Assembly (NCBI GenBank): GCA_021234155.1
Contig: JAJEKV010000018.1
Location: 20,011,252 to 20,075,251, forward strand
Direction of reading: 5' to 3'
Source: Isoetes taiwanensis
Lineage: Eukaryota; Streptophyta; Lycopodiopsida; Isoetales; Isoetaceae
DNA: 64,000 nucleotides
Shown: positions 1-10,566 of the stretch, in pieces
Position numbering within the stretch: the first letter of the stretch is position 1
Layout of the letters: the number at the start of each line of letters is the position of its first letter
Program-made: the position numbers and the translations under genes
Notes under the pieces: model-generated
Databases searched by the model: none
Told to the model about the DNA's origin: nothing
What the model saw: the letters and a program-made list of their open reading frames with translations, nothing else

Positions 1-33
1 CCACTTATCAGGTGTCTGATCTAACATCCATAT

Positions 34-463
34 TTACAATGACTCAGTAAATTCCAATGGCACTAGGAAAATGCAGCCATAGAGTTCCACAATCCAATAT
101 GAACTTTCCATGTCTTCATGTGGCAGGCTTAACTCTTTCCATTCATCATTTTGTATAGAATAGGTCCATAATGCATCTGAACGAACCTGCTAGCAAGTTC
201 TAAGATGCAACATACAACCGACCTCTACAGGTTACAACATTCTTGATGATATCTAACGAAACTCCGAGAGACAAATGATTAGAACCATCCCTCCAACACC
301 CATTTACAGAATCAAGAACTAGTATTTCTAACAGAACCACAAACTGAAAGTTCCTGTTTGGCTTTTCAACTAGCACACTAGTACTTTTGATAAAATCAAG
401 GCACGACATTTGGCCATACCGTTTCGACAACAGATCGCACGCAAATAATTCAAGCTTGAACAT
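34..463 (-). pseudogene. F-box/kelch-repeat-like protein, C-terminal fragment, frame-disrupted
   Basis: Two adjacent minus-strand frames together resemble the C-terminal part of plant F-box/kelch proteins, which are substrate receptors of SCF ubiquitin ligases. The upstream frame (463 to 200) carries a kelch-like strand, CRGRLYVAS, and then stops. The downstream frame (about 169 to 34) reads ALWTYSIQNDEWKELSLP, the usual 'x-LW-x-Y-x-W-x-x-L-P' kelch repeat, and ends in a normal stop at 34-36. The frames are offset by a short stretch near 170-200, so this is either a frameshifted pseudogene or a gene with a small intron there. No F-box motif is visible upstream. Identification rests on pattern resemblance only. 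Confidence 0.42.
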
Positions 464-1428
464 TACCGAGGCTCGAGATCAAGGAATTCTTGAATCTGGA
501 TTATACAGTAAGCAACCAAGGTAAGAAGGAAATTTGGGAAGAGGTACCCATGGTTGAGATTTGGGAAGCTCAGAAAAAAAGCTTAAGAAATCTAAGGCAA
601 TAGCTCAAGAAAGTTCAGCGATGGCAGAGGTGGACAATTCTAGGCAGCTCAACCCTTCATGGGTTTAACTGCAGAACCCATGCCTCTACCAAGCTTTGAA
701 TTCATGATTGCTATAAAATGTGGTCGAATTCCATACCTTTCTATAGCAGACAGCTCTGAATATAGGTTTAACTCTTGGCAATAGGTCTTCAGAAGCAAAC
801 CACGAAGCCCTAAATCAGGATTGCATACATGGCTGATGGGCGAGGCCATTGCAGCCCATAATGCAGTTGTCTCGATCCTGCTTTTCCTTGTTTTCTTTTC
901 TTTAAGGTGCGATTTAAAGAGGGAAAGACCTGAAGCAGCAATATTATTTCAATAGCCGAAGCTCGAAAGGCAGAGCAAGACTTCAAGAAATTGGAAACCA
1001 AAAAATTGCCCATAACCCTGCCATAGCCATAGGTTCCCTTGAGCTTCCTATCCGACTGAGGATCCAGTTTGCTTGAATGTAAATAGTTCGAATGCGGTGC
1101 TGGCGGATCTGGCTTGCTTGCAGAGGAAGGAACTCGAAGTCACAGATATGATTCAATGCCTCCTAATCTATTATATTCTACATTACAAACGAAGTTTTTG
1201 TATACTCCACGAGAGATGAATGTGCATACATGCAGATTCCAGGAGTTCCACATAACTTCAAATGTGGAAATCTCAACTATGGGCTTGCGCATTCAGATAT
1301 ATAATTTGCAGTTACGATGGACGCTGATATGATCCTTCACCCTTCCTTTTTGCAAATCCTTTTGCCACATATTACAGTCCGCATGTTTCCTTTTTCAAAT
1401 TCCTCAAACATTTTACAATCTTCCTGCA
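464..1428. other. No supported gene
   Basis: Short open frames occur on both strands (for example 649-849 and 810-1013, minus) but none shows a recognisable domain. A pyrimidine-rich stretch ending in an AG lies at 1411-1429, just before the GT2 exon, so the right part is probably intron. Confidence 0.4.
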
Positions 1429-1429
1429 G

Positions 1430-1650
1430 GAGACCCACTGAATGATGCCTGTAATTTTGGGTACGACAGAGTCATGGTTCACAGAAATAACCTAAACTAT
1501 GCTCCATGCATAGGAACAGGGGCCATATTCATGCGAAAAAAATTAGACGAAATTGGAGGATTCCAGCCCCAGTCCATTACAGAAGACACCATGACCTCTT
1601 ACGCTCTGTTTAACGCCGGATTTACATCTGTCTACATTGGGAACCATGCT
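1430..1650 (+). CDS. Cellulose-synthase-like GT2 glycosyltransferase, single exon (bacterial BcsA-like)
   Basis: The exon follows a pyrimidine-rich acceptor (tcctgcag) and encodes part of a processive family 2 glycosyltransferase. The motif order GTGAIFMRKKLDEIGGF, then SITEDTMTSYALFNAGF, then TSVYIG matches the acceptor-side region of bacterial-type cellulose synthases: an acceptor-loop G-T-G, then the catalytic TED aspartate, then the helix before the QxxRW motif. Plant CesA proteins differ here, so a bacterial-type GT2 is favoured (family knowledge). The reading frame loses similarity after about 1650, where an intron or decay begins, and QxxRW is not visible downstream. I see no other exon in the window. 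It may be the last recognisable exon of a host gene or a gene fragment. Confidence 0.55.
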
Positions 1651-2566
1651 GTGTATTTATGCTGTGTATGTTGGAGTAGTCAAATGCTTCAGGCTGACGA
1701 AAAGTTTAGAAGAAGCGTGAGTTTCTGTTGGTCCAATGCCTATTCAACGGCTTGCTAATCTGTTGTTATTGTGTTGCTAACATACAAATAGAGCATCCAA
1801 GCTCTGCATATTTCGCCGTAGTTCGGCAAATCTGTAAGTGCAGGAGGGAGGATCTTCCCCTTCTAAATTATTTTGCCATTTGGCTGCAGAATCATCACAC
1901 CCTAGTCTATCTTGAAATCGGCCACAGCAGCTCAAAGGCTGGTGTCAAACTGAGGAAAGCAAAATGGGGTTTTCTAGCATACGCTCCGTTATGCAGCAAC
2001 GAGCAGAAAAAGGCCGGAATTAGGGAAACCAACCTGATTCAAAGCTAGACAGGTCTCCGGCCAGCCCCATGAAGTATGGCGCGGACGGGCTCGGGGAGAA
2101 AAACTGGTGCTGCTGCTGTTCCTGATCTGTATGCTGCTGCTGGGATTCTGGCCTCGCCTCTTGCTCTAATTGAAAGCCCCATGCTCCCGTTCCGCTGGAA
2201 TTTGCCCTCGAATCTCCTCCCTGGCTGCGCAGAGTATAAAGAGATTGCCCATCGGAGCACAAAAGCGCCTAAAGAAGGGCTCCGCCGTAGCTAGAGTTTC
2301 GTTGGAATTTTCAACACCACGTGTCAGCTCCAAAATCGTTCAAAAAAATATTACATCTCAAACAAAAACAAAAAATAAGACTGCATTATATATGTTAGGA
2401 AATATGGTGAAATTAATAAGGGAGGCTATAATAAATAGGGGTAATTATGGTGGGAGAATATTCCTAGGGACCCTCCTTTTTAAATATCTGACACCTCATT
2501 CTCTCTCCAACCCCACCATCTCTCTCTTGATCAGCCTTACGTCACCCATTTCCTGAACCGTAAGAT
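1651..2566. other. No supported gene; left boundary of element A
   Basis: Nothing recognisable is encoded. A CTG/CAG-rich patch (2105-2145) gives a Gln-rich minus-strand frame. From about 2330 the DNA becomes AT-rich up to the ATG at 2567. I searched this stretch by eye for an LTR like 11898-13530 and for an initiator-Met primer site and found neither. Confidence 0.45.
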
Positions 2567-3700
2567 ATGGCACGCACTAAACAAACCTACAGGAAGCCTG
2601 GCCCTAGGCGAACACCCTCCATGGCGCCCGGCCAGCAGCCAGGGCGGTCATGGCAAAATGATACCACCCCACCGAGGCCCAACCTAGACGAGAGGGACGA
2701 GCCTTCATCCAACGACTCCTTCCACGACGTCGAAGAGAGTGCACCTAGCCCCAGCGGCAGCTCTTCGTCGGCGGGCACCCAGAGAACCGGCGAGTCCCGC
2801 CACTTTGGGCCCTCGGACACCGAGGTGGAAGAGCAGGTAGGAGACCAGGTTGAAGAGCAGGTGGACGGGCAGCAGCCAAGAGCAGTGACCAAACTCGGAG
2901 GCGTGCCCTTCAAAGACCTAAGAAGAAGGGCAAGGAAAAAGCTGCGAGTGGCCTAAGAGAAGGTCGCTAGGAAGAAGAGGGAGCGCGAGCGGAGCTCAAA
3001 GGCAGAGAGAAGGACAAAGAGAAGAAACGACCGCCTCGCGGACCGGCTGCTTATTGAAGAGCCTCGTGGAGGAGGGAGGTGGGCCGTGAAGGGGGGACGG
3101 CGAGGAGGAGGGAGGAGCAGGGAGCGGGGGCTTCCAACCCGGCATTAGCAAGACCACCTTACCCTAAGTGGGAGAGCCACCAAAGGTGGTCAAGAAGCGT
3201 ATAGGTGGAGAGCGGGAATTCACGCCCGTCCGATCGCGGAATTCAGCGCGTAGATGAAGGTATACCAGGAGTACCGCCGGGCCGGACGGTGGTACAATGA
3301 CCGGTATTGCCGCCAAGAGGTGTGCCGGGTCGCGGAGGGCGGGCAGTCGAAGAAAAATCAGCCGAAGCCACCCCCACCTAGACCGGAAAAACCCAAAAGG
3401 GTTCACCACGGGCCGAACAGTGTGTACGCCCGGGTGTTTAGGGAGATCAAGCACTTCCAGATGTGCACAAATCTCCTCATAAGGAAGGCGCCCTTCGAGC
3501 GTCTCCTTCGAAGTCATCTGGCGATTCGGACCGATTATAGGGTTACCCCTCTAATGACCCGGGCTCTGCAAGAGGCTGCTGAAGCAGAGCTGGTGCAGCT
3601 CTTTGAGGAAGGGAATCTCTGTGCCATCCATGCTAAGAGAGTCACCCTTATGCCAAAGGACATTCACTTAGCACGGAGGATTCGCAGGGAGAGGCCCTAG
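2567..3700 (+). pseudogene. Histone-H3-like protein with long N-terminal extension (element A)
   Basis: One reading frame runs from ATG 2567 to TAG 3700 (377 codons) and is interrupted by three in-frame stops (2954, about 3150, and just before 3254). The protein starts MARTKQTYRKPGPRR, which copies the histone H3 tail ARTKQT-x-RK through Lys4 and Lys9, with Tyr for Ala7 and Pro for Ser10. A Ser/Pro/Glu-rich linker and a Lys/Arg-rich segment follow. The C-terminal third is an H3 histone fold: REIKHFQ and [12 protein letters not shown] (alpha-N, alpha-1), [19 protein letters not shown] and CAIHAKRVT (alpha-2), [16 protein letters not shown] (alpha-3 and C-terminus). Loop 1 is about one residue shorter than canonical H3, not longer as in CENH3. 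It lies sense-oriented 5' of gag, like its counterpart in element B. Whether the stops are real or consensus errors is open. Confidence 0.85.
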
Positions 3701-4470
3701 GCCTTAATTTTGTAAATTTTGTTAGAAAGTTAAAATTTTCATGTACTATGTTTTCCTATTAATATAAAAATTACTTTCCTGTAAAATGTTGGATGCCTGA
3801 AATCTAGGAAATTAAACCCAATTGTAGTAGAATTCTTTATAACATGCTTAGAAATACCCTAGAAATCATGACTACAACGAAAATTTTGGCAAAAAAATCA
3901 TCCAAAAGCAAAAATCTGCCAACCGGTGAGACCGCGCCAAATCGTCTGGCGTTAACCTGGCGGGAGGCCATCCGCGCGGACTCACCCGGGTGCGCTGAAA
4001 TCATGCTTTTAGGTGTCAGTTTTGTTCAAAATAAGTTGTTAATTAGGTTAGAATTGATCCAATTAGCCATGTTAGCATCTTCAAACTCCCAAAATGACCA
4101 AAATTGGTTCCAAAAATCGAGCCAACCGGGTGAGACCCAAACGCGTCTGCGTTCATGGCAGCGAGGCCATCCATCCTACGGATTCACCGGGTCAGCCCAT
4201 TTTCGACCCAAATTAGCCAAATTCGACCAAACAAAGCGCCATGTAGTGTTTCTTGCTTTGCTTTGCTTAGATTTGCACTTCATGGTAGCTCAATTGGACA
4301 CCCGAGCCATAGAACAAAGGTCTTCCCCATCTAGGAACCTTTTGCACGAATCCCGAGGTCAACTATAGTCTATAAAAGGGCCTCATTTGTCATTTTCCCT
4401 TCCACGTAACTCTGCTCCCGACCACTTAGGCGATTTTTCGACTCCTTCTTGATCTTTGCAAGCCATTTTT
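3701..4470 (+). promoter_or_regulatory. Intergenic spacer with H3-gene 3' end and putative internal promoter (TATA 4371-4380)
   Basis: The spacer starts AT-rich with AATATAAAAA-like poly(A) signals at 3760-3770, suggesting a 3' end for the H3-like gene. It holds a direct duplication of about 70 bp (3921-3991 and 4124-4192, each starting AACCGGTGAG/AACCGGGTGAG and ending near CACCGGGT). A good TATA box, TATAAAAGGG, sits at 4371-4380, about 110 bp before the next ORF. Element B has ATAAAAAGGG at the same relative place (38050-38041, minus), and both spacers share TCATTTGTCAT just downstream (4383-4393; 38015-38005 minus). Conservation in both elements supports a real promoter (inference). Confidence 0.5.
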
Positions 4471-6035
4471 GCACCCTTCTTTGCTCAATGGCCCGGCAAC
4501 TTTGAAAGATGGTACAATCTTTGCAAAACCATATCCATCAGCTCCTGTGACCAAGCCTTCTCTGTGTTTTGACCACTTGTTTGATCTTCATGCAACTCTG
4601 TCTAGAACACCATACTACCGGATATCATGTGCCAATACGACCAACGGGTCCTACCTTGGGAAGTTAGACTACCCCCCCTAGGGGAGGGAATTGGTTTCTC
4701 TTGAGACACTCACCCAAGCCTTAGGTCGAGAGATGGGAGGATCCAAAGGCAAGAAGCGGCTATGGGATAGGACTAGGACCATGCAGGATTACATGACCTG
4801 CTTGGACATAATAGGCATAGGTACCTTTCATCTCGGGCAGCCCTTGCCCTCTTCATGCACTATAAGTCAATCAACAAAGTAGGGGAACCTTCCGTTCAGC
4901 CCTTAGATTTAGCTCCACTTAATACCCAGAGGGGCCAGGAGCAGATTCTCAATATAGAATCCTCCTCGTATGAACACCATGGCACGACATCGGGGGCACC
5001 AATGCCTCAGATAGGCGAAGACTACGAGCAACTAGGGGAGCAAAACCCGGAGGGGAGAGCGGGGAGGCAACAAGAATGCAGAGGTACATGTCGAGGCACG
5101 GCGGCGACATCGAGAAAGAGCCACCGAGCCACCGGTCGGCATCCACGGCTACGCCGATAGTCATCGGCGGAGAGGAGTACATTCTAGCAAATGACATCCT
5201 CAACTTGTCATCTTTGCCAGAAACGGGGACTTCTTGGAATCGACGAGCTTCTAGGCATGATAGCACATGGGAAAAGCAAGGACCTCATCGACTATTCATA
5301 CCAGGGAGATTCCAAGGGAGCTAGCGGAGAGACATTCTTATCTTTGGGGAGACAATGTCTGACATAGCGGCCTATCGCCAGATAAAGGAAATCTATCGAC
5401 AGCCAGAACCTATCATTTCAAGGAGGAGGAGTTCCAGCAGATACAGAGCACGTTAATACAAACCCGGGGAGGGGCCCAAGCTCCAAAATTTTGATTCGAG
5501 CCAGAGCATGAGGGAAGGGTCCAAGTAGCATCAACTTGGACAATGCAACCAAAGATGTGGAGAGACCATGAAGACCTTATGGCGGTAGATGCCTATGGCG
5601 GAGCGGCTCAAAGGAAGGGCACCGCGGGATCGCGAGGCACCTGTAAGGGCACGGCACTACGCTACTATCTTCCAGCCTCGGCCAAGGGCAAATGGTAGTC
5701 TTCCACAAGGAGTTCAGTCAAGGGGGAGGAATCGGTGGCACTTCTTATAGCACTCTCGGGCTTTGGGCAGATTCAAGATATACCCATGAAGATCACGCCA
5801 TCCTTTTCAAGAGGTCTCAGAGCGGCCCATTGCCTCGACTTCGCTTAGGGGCCACCCTCAGGACGCATCACTTTCAATAGTAGCGGCAAGCTGCACGGAA
5901 CTCCCTAACCGGAAATGGCGCGAGCACTCGAGGGAGGATCGACAAGGAACATCCTCGCAACCTCGGCAAAGGCCTCGATTCAGAGATGTGAAGAATTTCT
6001 TTAGGCTTTTCGGGAGGCCATTGATCGATTACAAG
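4469..6035 (+). pseudogene. Accessory ORF2 of element A, unknown function, frame-disrupted
   Basis: A decayed coding region between the H3-like ORF and gag. Fragments in changing frames align by eye with accessory ORF2 of element B in the same order. First, a segment with DG...P...PSLC..L.DL......PYYRI (near 4500-4640) matches B's DGEHWDP...PLLC..LDL.....PDYLGI. Next, AALALFMHYKSINK (near 4840) matches AFALAILMDQYVED. Finally, GGEEYILANDILN (near 5165-5205) matches GQEYLLLDDIIW. No known domain is recognised. The ATG at 4488 is a possible start. Several frameshifts and stops make the copy non-functional as read. Confidence 0.55.
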
Positions 6036-6275
6036 ATTTCCTTTTAAGCTTTAAATTGTATTGAGTAATCTCTTTGATATTATCATGTAATGTACTTCTA
6101 TATATTAATGACTTATTATCATCTTGACTTGTAAGTGGAATTTTCACATGATTTCTTTTGTATCTAACAATGAATTAATTGTAAACCGATATAATTGATA
6201 TGTAAAACAAATAACAAGTATTGATGATCAATCCTTGCAGCAAGGAACACCGGCTCAGGTTCCCAAGGCGGGCCG
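6036..6275 (+). other. AT-rich spacer before gag, intron-like
   Basis: About 200 bp of AT-rich DNA ending in a pyrimidine-rich stretch and an AG (ccttgcag at 6233-6240), immediately before gag. Element B has similar AT-rich spacers before its downstream ORFs, so these may be introns or subgenomic leader regions (inference). Confidence 0.35.
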
Positions 6276-7180
6276 ATGGACATCGGGATACCAAGGAACC
6301 TATTCAGCGTGATCGATGACAACAACGAGGAAATGACGCCGGAGGCAATCAACGCAAGGCTGGTACAGATGAGGAATCAGATGCATCAGCTGATCCATTG
6401 GGCCACCCCATTGATGAATGCCCAAGAATATGCACCTGCACCACCTCCACCTCCACCACTACCTCAGCAAGGCATGGAGGAAGGTCCACAGCAGGAGGGA
6501 CAAGACAACCAGGGAAATGTCAGAGACAGGAAAAGGAAAAGGAAAAGGAAAAACAGAAGATCTCCAACTCCACCTAGCTCCAGCTCATCAGACACTTCAG
6601 ACACCCAGGACAGTTCTAGCTCGGAGAGTGAGTCGGACACTCCACAAGTAAGAGCCAGGGCAAGAAAGGCAGATGACTATCAAAAGAAGGTTGACAGTGC
6701 TATGAGCAATGTATGGAAGACTAGGAAGTTGGGCCAGTTCTCAGGAAAGGATAGGTCAGGCATGGAAGCGGAAGCATGGCTTGACGAAATGGAGGAATTT
6801 GGCAACTCTTATAGCATGAAGGACAAGGATATAGGGAAAGTTGCTACAGCAAACTTGATAGGAGCAGCTAGAATCTGGTGGAAGGGCTATGCTAAGTCTA
6901 ACAAGCTCAAAAGAAACAATTGCAGATTTAAGACCTTCAGCAAAGCTTTCCGCAAGCATTATGTGCCAAGATCGCACACTAGCAGGCAGATCCAGCAGTT
7001 CTATAGGTTGAACCAGGGTACATTGTCAGTAGCAAAGTATACGGAGGAATTCATGCGCGGCTCGAGCTCCATGTTCCCGAGTATCGAAAAAACAAGCGGT
7101 TGATACCTACATTGAAGGGTTGAACAAAGAATATCAAGAGGCTTGTTAGAGCAATCAACCCAAGGTCGATGGCGTAAGTG
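6276..7180 (+). CDS. gag: Gag polyprotein (element A), 3' part frame-disrupted
   Basis: Starts at ATG 6276. The N-terminal 75 residues include a polyproline run (APAPPPPPPLPQQ). A Lys/Arg-rich stretch (RKRKRKRKNRR, a possible nuclear localisation signal) and a Ser-rich acidic segment come next. The conserved retrotransposon gag core follows: WLDEMEEF, IGAARIWWKGY, FSKAFRKHYVP, then IQQFYRLNQG with SVAKYTEEF. Gag forms the virus-like particle and packages the RNA. The main frame stops at 7103; the continuation to about 7180 (YIEGLNKEYQE-like) is in another frame. A CCHC knuckle remnant (CFRCFRPG) is visible near 7446. Confidence 0.85.
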
Positions 7181-7669
7181 AAGACAAAGCTATAAGTTTG
7201 GAGGAAGCACCATCAACTCCAAGAGAAAACAATGGGCCTTGAGTAAAGCTTCGTGGCGTACCAAGGGCGCACAGAGTAAGCAATCAGCAGCCTACGCCAT
7301 CGAGGAGGCCAGCAGCGGGAAGAGCTCAAGGTAAGACCTTTGGGGACCGTAGTCGCGAGAATGCATCGGGGCGTGTCTTTGAGCCGTATCCTGACGGTTT
7401 GACGAAAAGAGAAAAGACAGGGAGTGTATTGAGAAGAAGCTTTGTTTCAGGTGCTTCCGGCCCGGCAATCCGAACACATGATTGCCCATTCGTCATGCGA
7501 GGCAGCCTTGGCGAGAACTTATGGATTGGGATTCACCAACCGGGCGCGAGATGAGGACGGCGACACGACATGAGGCCCGACTTCATAGATGGTGAGTGCC
7601 ACATTTGTGCAAACATTGAGTCGGTGATATTGAGGATCAGTTGGCCAGGTCATTGCGGCTGATGGGATC
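7181..7669 (+). pseudogene. Gag C-terminus and linker, heavily decayed
   Basis: Coding traces in several frames, including a zinc-knuckle remnant (CFRC near 7446-7457, followed by a disrupted His/Cys half), connect gag to protease. No intact frame exists. By position this is the nucleocapsid part of gag. Confidence 0.5.
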
Positions 7670-8000
7670 ATAGATAGTAACCCATATATAGTCCTCATAG
7701 ATACTGGTAGTTCTCATAACTTTGCCTCTCCTAGGTTGGCTGCCCTAATGAAGAACAAGGTATTGAAGTCTAAGCCAAGGCCAGTTGCTATGTCAAACGG
7801 CTCCATTCGGCACACTAAGGGGAGGAGGATCACGTTCGACATAGACCTTAGTGGAAGTAAGTGGCCGATGGGAGCAGAAGTCATGGAAATTGGAAGGTAT
7901 GACCTTATAGTGGGCATGGAATTCTTGAAGCCAGCCAAAGCCATGATTGATTGTGATCGCGAACGGTCGCCATGACGGCACTTAGGACGGCACCAAATTC
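7670..8000 (+). CDS. Aspartic protease domain (element A)
   Basis: The frame reads [14 protein letters not shown] with the catalytic DTG at 7700-7708, the signature of retroviral-type pepsin-like proteases that mature the Gag-Pol polyprotein. It continues to [13 protein letters not shown], the conserved flap/C-terminal block of Ty3/gypsy proteases. The frame ends at 7975 and is offset from the RT frame that starts at 8031, so a frameshift separates protease from RT. In intact relatives, protease and RT are one polyprotein. Confidence 0.8.
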
Positions 8001-8030
8001 ATAGTAAAAGGTAAGAAGGCAGCTCCTTCT

Positions 8031-9741
8031 ATGCAGTGTATTTCCTTGAAGCACCTAAGGAAAAGTATAGAAAGAAATAAGGTGGATTACATTTTGAGGT
8101 TAGAGGCAATTGAGCCCAATAAGCAAGATGGAAGTGATAAGAAGGGGAGTCAGTTACCCAAGCCAGTAGCAAGGCTCATCTCAGAATTTAAGGATGTATT
8201 CCCGGATGAAATCCGGCAATTACCACCTTACAGGGGTGTGGAGTGTGAGATCACATTAGCTCCAGATGCTAAGCCTACCAGCAAGGCACCTTACAGGATG
8301 AGCACCCCGGAATTGACAGAACTCAAGAAGCAACTCCAGGAATTGCTTGAGCTTGGGTTTATTAGAGCAAGTGTGTCTCCTTTCGGAGCACCTATACTCT
8401 TTGTGAAGAAGAAAGATGGGAGCTTAAGAATGTGCATAGACTATCGCCAGCTCAACAAGCAGACGATTAAGAACAAGTATGCATTGCCAAGGGCCGATGA
8501 TTTGATGGACCAGCTCCAAGGAGCAAGGGTATTCTCAAAAATTGACTTAAGGTCAGGGTACCATCAGATAAGAATTAAGGAAGAGGATATCCATAAGACC
8601 GCCTTTAGAACGCGGTATGGTCACTTTGAGTTCACAGTAATGCCCTTTGGATTGTCGAACGCTCCAGCAACTTTTATGCGCCTCATGAACGACGTCTTCA
8701 GGGATTTTCTAGATGAGTTTGTCATTGTCTTCTTCGACGACATTCTAGTCTACAGCAAGTCCATGGAAGATCATGATCGCTTGTTTGAGCAAAGTCTTGG
8801 AGAAGCTGAGACGCCATCGCTTGTATGGCAAGCTCTCCAAATGCCACTTTGCTACCGAAAGAGTGGAGTACTTGGGCCATGTAATATCGGCGAAAGGGAT
8901 TTCCACCGACCCCGCAAAGATAGAGGCAGTAGTTGATTGGCCAGCTCCAAGGAATGTAGCGAGTAAGAAGCTTTCTGGGTTGGATATTACGTAAAGTTCG
9001 TGGAAGGACTTTGCTAAGTGGGCGTCTCCTTTGGGACCTCACTAAGAGTGTTAAGGTGAAAGATTGGAGAGCACATTGGTTAGAGAAAGTCCAAGTTTCC
9101 TTTGAGAAGCTCAAGGAGGCCTTGACAACAGCTCCGGTTATTCGTCCTTCCGATCCGGAAAGATAAGATCGCTGGCTACCGATGCAAGCAAGATAGCAAC
9201 GGGGCAGTCTTGATGCAAGAAGAAAGAGTAGTCGCCACTCTGACTCAAAGAAGATGAACGACGCCGAGCAACGCTACCCAACCCATGATCGTGGAGCTCT
9301 TAGCCATCGCCGAGCATTAAGGATTTGGAGGCATTATTTCTTTGGGAAAAAGTTTCGCTTAGATCTCGATCACCGAGCCTCCAGTATCTTTTCACCCAAC
9401 CACTCCTCAACCTAAGGCAAAGGAGGTGGATGGAATTCCTTGAGGAGTATGATTTTGATATAGTATATAAGCCAGGTAAGCTTAATGTTGTGGCAGATGC
9501 TCTCTCCAGGAGACCGTTTGAGACAAGAACGCATTGTAATGCGATTTCCACTCTTTCGAGTGAGTTTGGTAAGAAGATTGAAGAGACCCTGCCATTAGAT
9601 GAGGATTTCAAGGAAGTATGGGAAAGCCTTTCTAGGGAGGCTAGAATGTATAAGGAAACGGAGGCCTTCAAGCATTATAAGAAGGAAGGCAACCCGTTGT
9701 ATCATAAACATAAGTTGTGTGTGCCCCAATCATCGGGGTAA
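8031..9741 (+). pseudogene. pol: Reverse transcriptase and RNase H (element A), frame-disrupted
   Basis: The RT reads continuously from 8031 to about 8780. Its blocks appear in order: [84 protein letters not shown], and the catalytic FFDDILVYS (near 8730-8756). Thumb/connection motifs ([12 protein letters not shown]) continue in another frame at 8865-8915. RNase H is scattered over 9160-9530 with at least three frame changes; its end is clear ([17 protein letters not shown] at 9465-9515). It would copy the element RNA into cDNA and degrade the template. As read it cannot be functional. Confidence 0.85.
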
Positions 9742-10566
9742 GAAAGCTAATTCTTCATGACACACACAACAACCCAATAGCGTGGCATGCGTGGTTTATG
9801 AAGACCTACTTCAAGATTCGAAGTAGTTACTTCGGCCGTGGATGAAGAAGCGTGATAGCCGTGTATATTCGAATGCCGGTTGTGTCGTGAGACCAAAGCG
9901 AGCAGCTTCGAATTCCGGGTGCCTTAGAGCCATTAGGGGTGCCAAATGCTAAGTGGGAGGTCATAAGTATGGATTTTATCACCGGACTCCCTAGAACTCT
10001 TCGAGGCAAGGATGCATTGATGGTTGTCGTGACAAGTTATCTAAGATTGCACATTTTGTGCCTTGTGAACTACTTCTGGACACCGCATTAGATACTTGCC
10101 AAGCTATTTGTAAAGGAGATTTTTAGACTCCATGGCATGCCTCGAGAGATAATTTCAGATAGGGATTCCAAGTTTATGAGTGCCTTTTTGCGGACCTCTT
10201 TAGCACGATTCGCACGAAGCTCTCCATGAGCACGCGTATCATCCCCAAACGGATGGTCGACGGAGGAGAGGGCGAATCGCATCATCGAGATATGCTTAGA
10301 AGCTTTGTGTGGAATAAGCATCCAAGTGGGATGAGTACATCCACTTGGTGGAGTTCGCCTACAATAGTGCAAGCGAGTCATCTCGGATGTCTCCTTTCAT
10401 GGTAAATTACGGGTACCAAAGCCTAACCCCGATACTTGGCACAATCTCGTGTCAAAGGTGGAAGTATCCCAGCCAGATGCTTGGTGATATGCACGCAGCT
10501 TGGTGGAAGAAGTAAGGGTTACTTATTGGCAGCAAGAAGTCGGGTAAGAAAGAGTGTAGCCGCAGC
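9742..10566 (+). pseudogene. Integrase zinc-binding and catalytic core (element A), decayed
   Basis: Position and scattered motifs mark the integrase: a HHCC-like start with ILHDTHN near 9755, a MDFITGLP-like core strand near 9970 (first catalytic Asp), and a second block near 10120-10200. Frames change repeatedly. Element B preserves the same region much better. Confidence 0.65.

Noticed and set aside
2020-2262. Gln-rich minus-strand ORF as a transcription-factor exon
   Set aside because: No ATG at its start, composition driven by a CTG-rich patch, and no domain visible.
2567-3700. Calling the element A H3-like protein a centromeric CENH3
   Set aside because: HFQxxTNLLI looks CENH3-like, but loop 1 is slightly shorter than in canonical H3, whereas CENH3 usually has a longer loop 1; the tail is ARTKQT, typical of canonical H3.
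3701-4470. Treating 3701-4470 as an LTR of a separate nested element because of its TATA box
   Set aside because: No TG...CA ends, no second copy and no target duplication; element B has an equivalent, shorter spacer at the same place.
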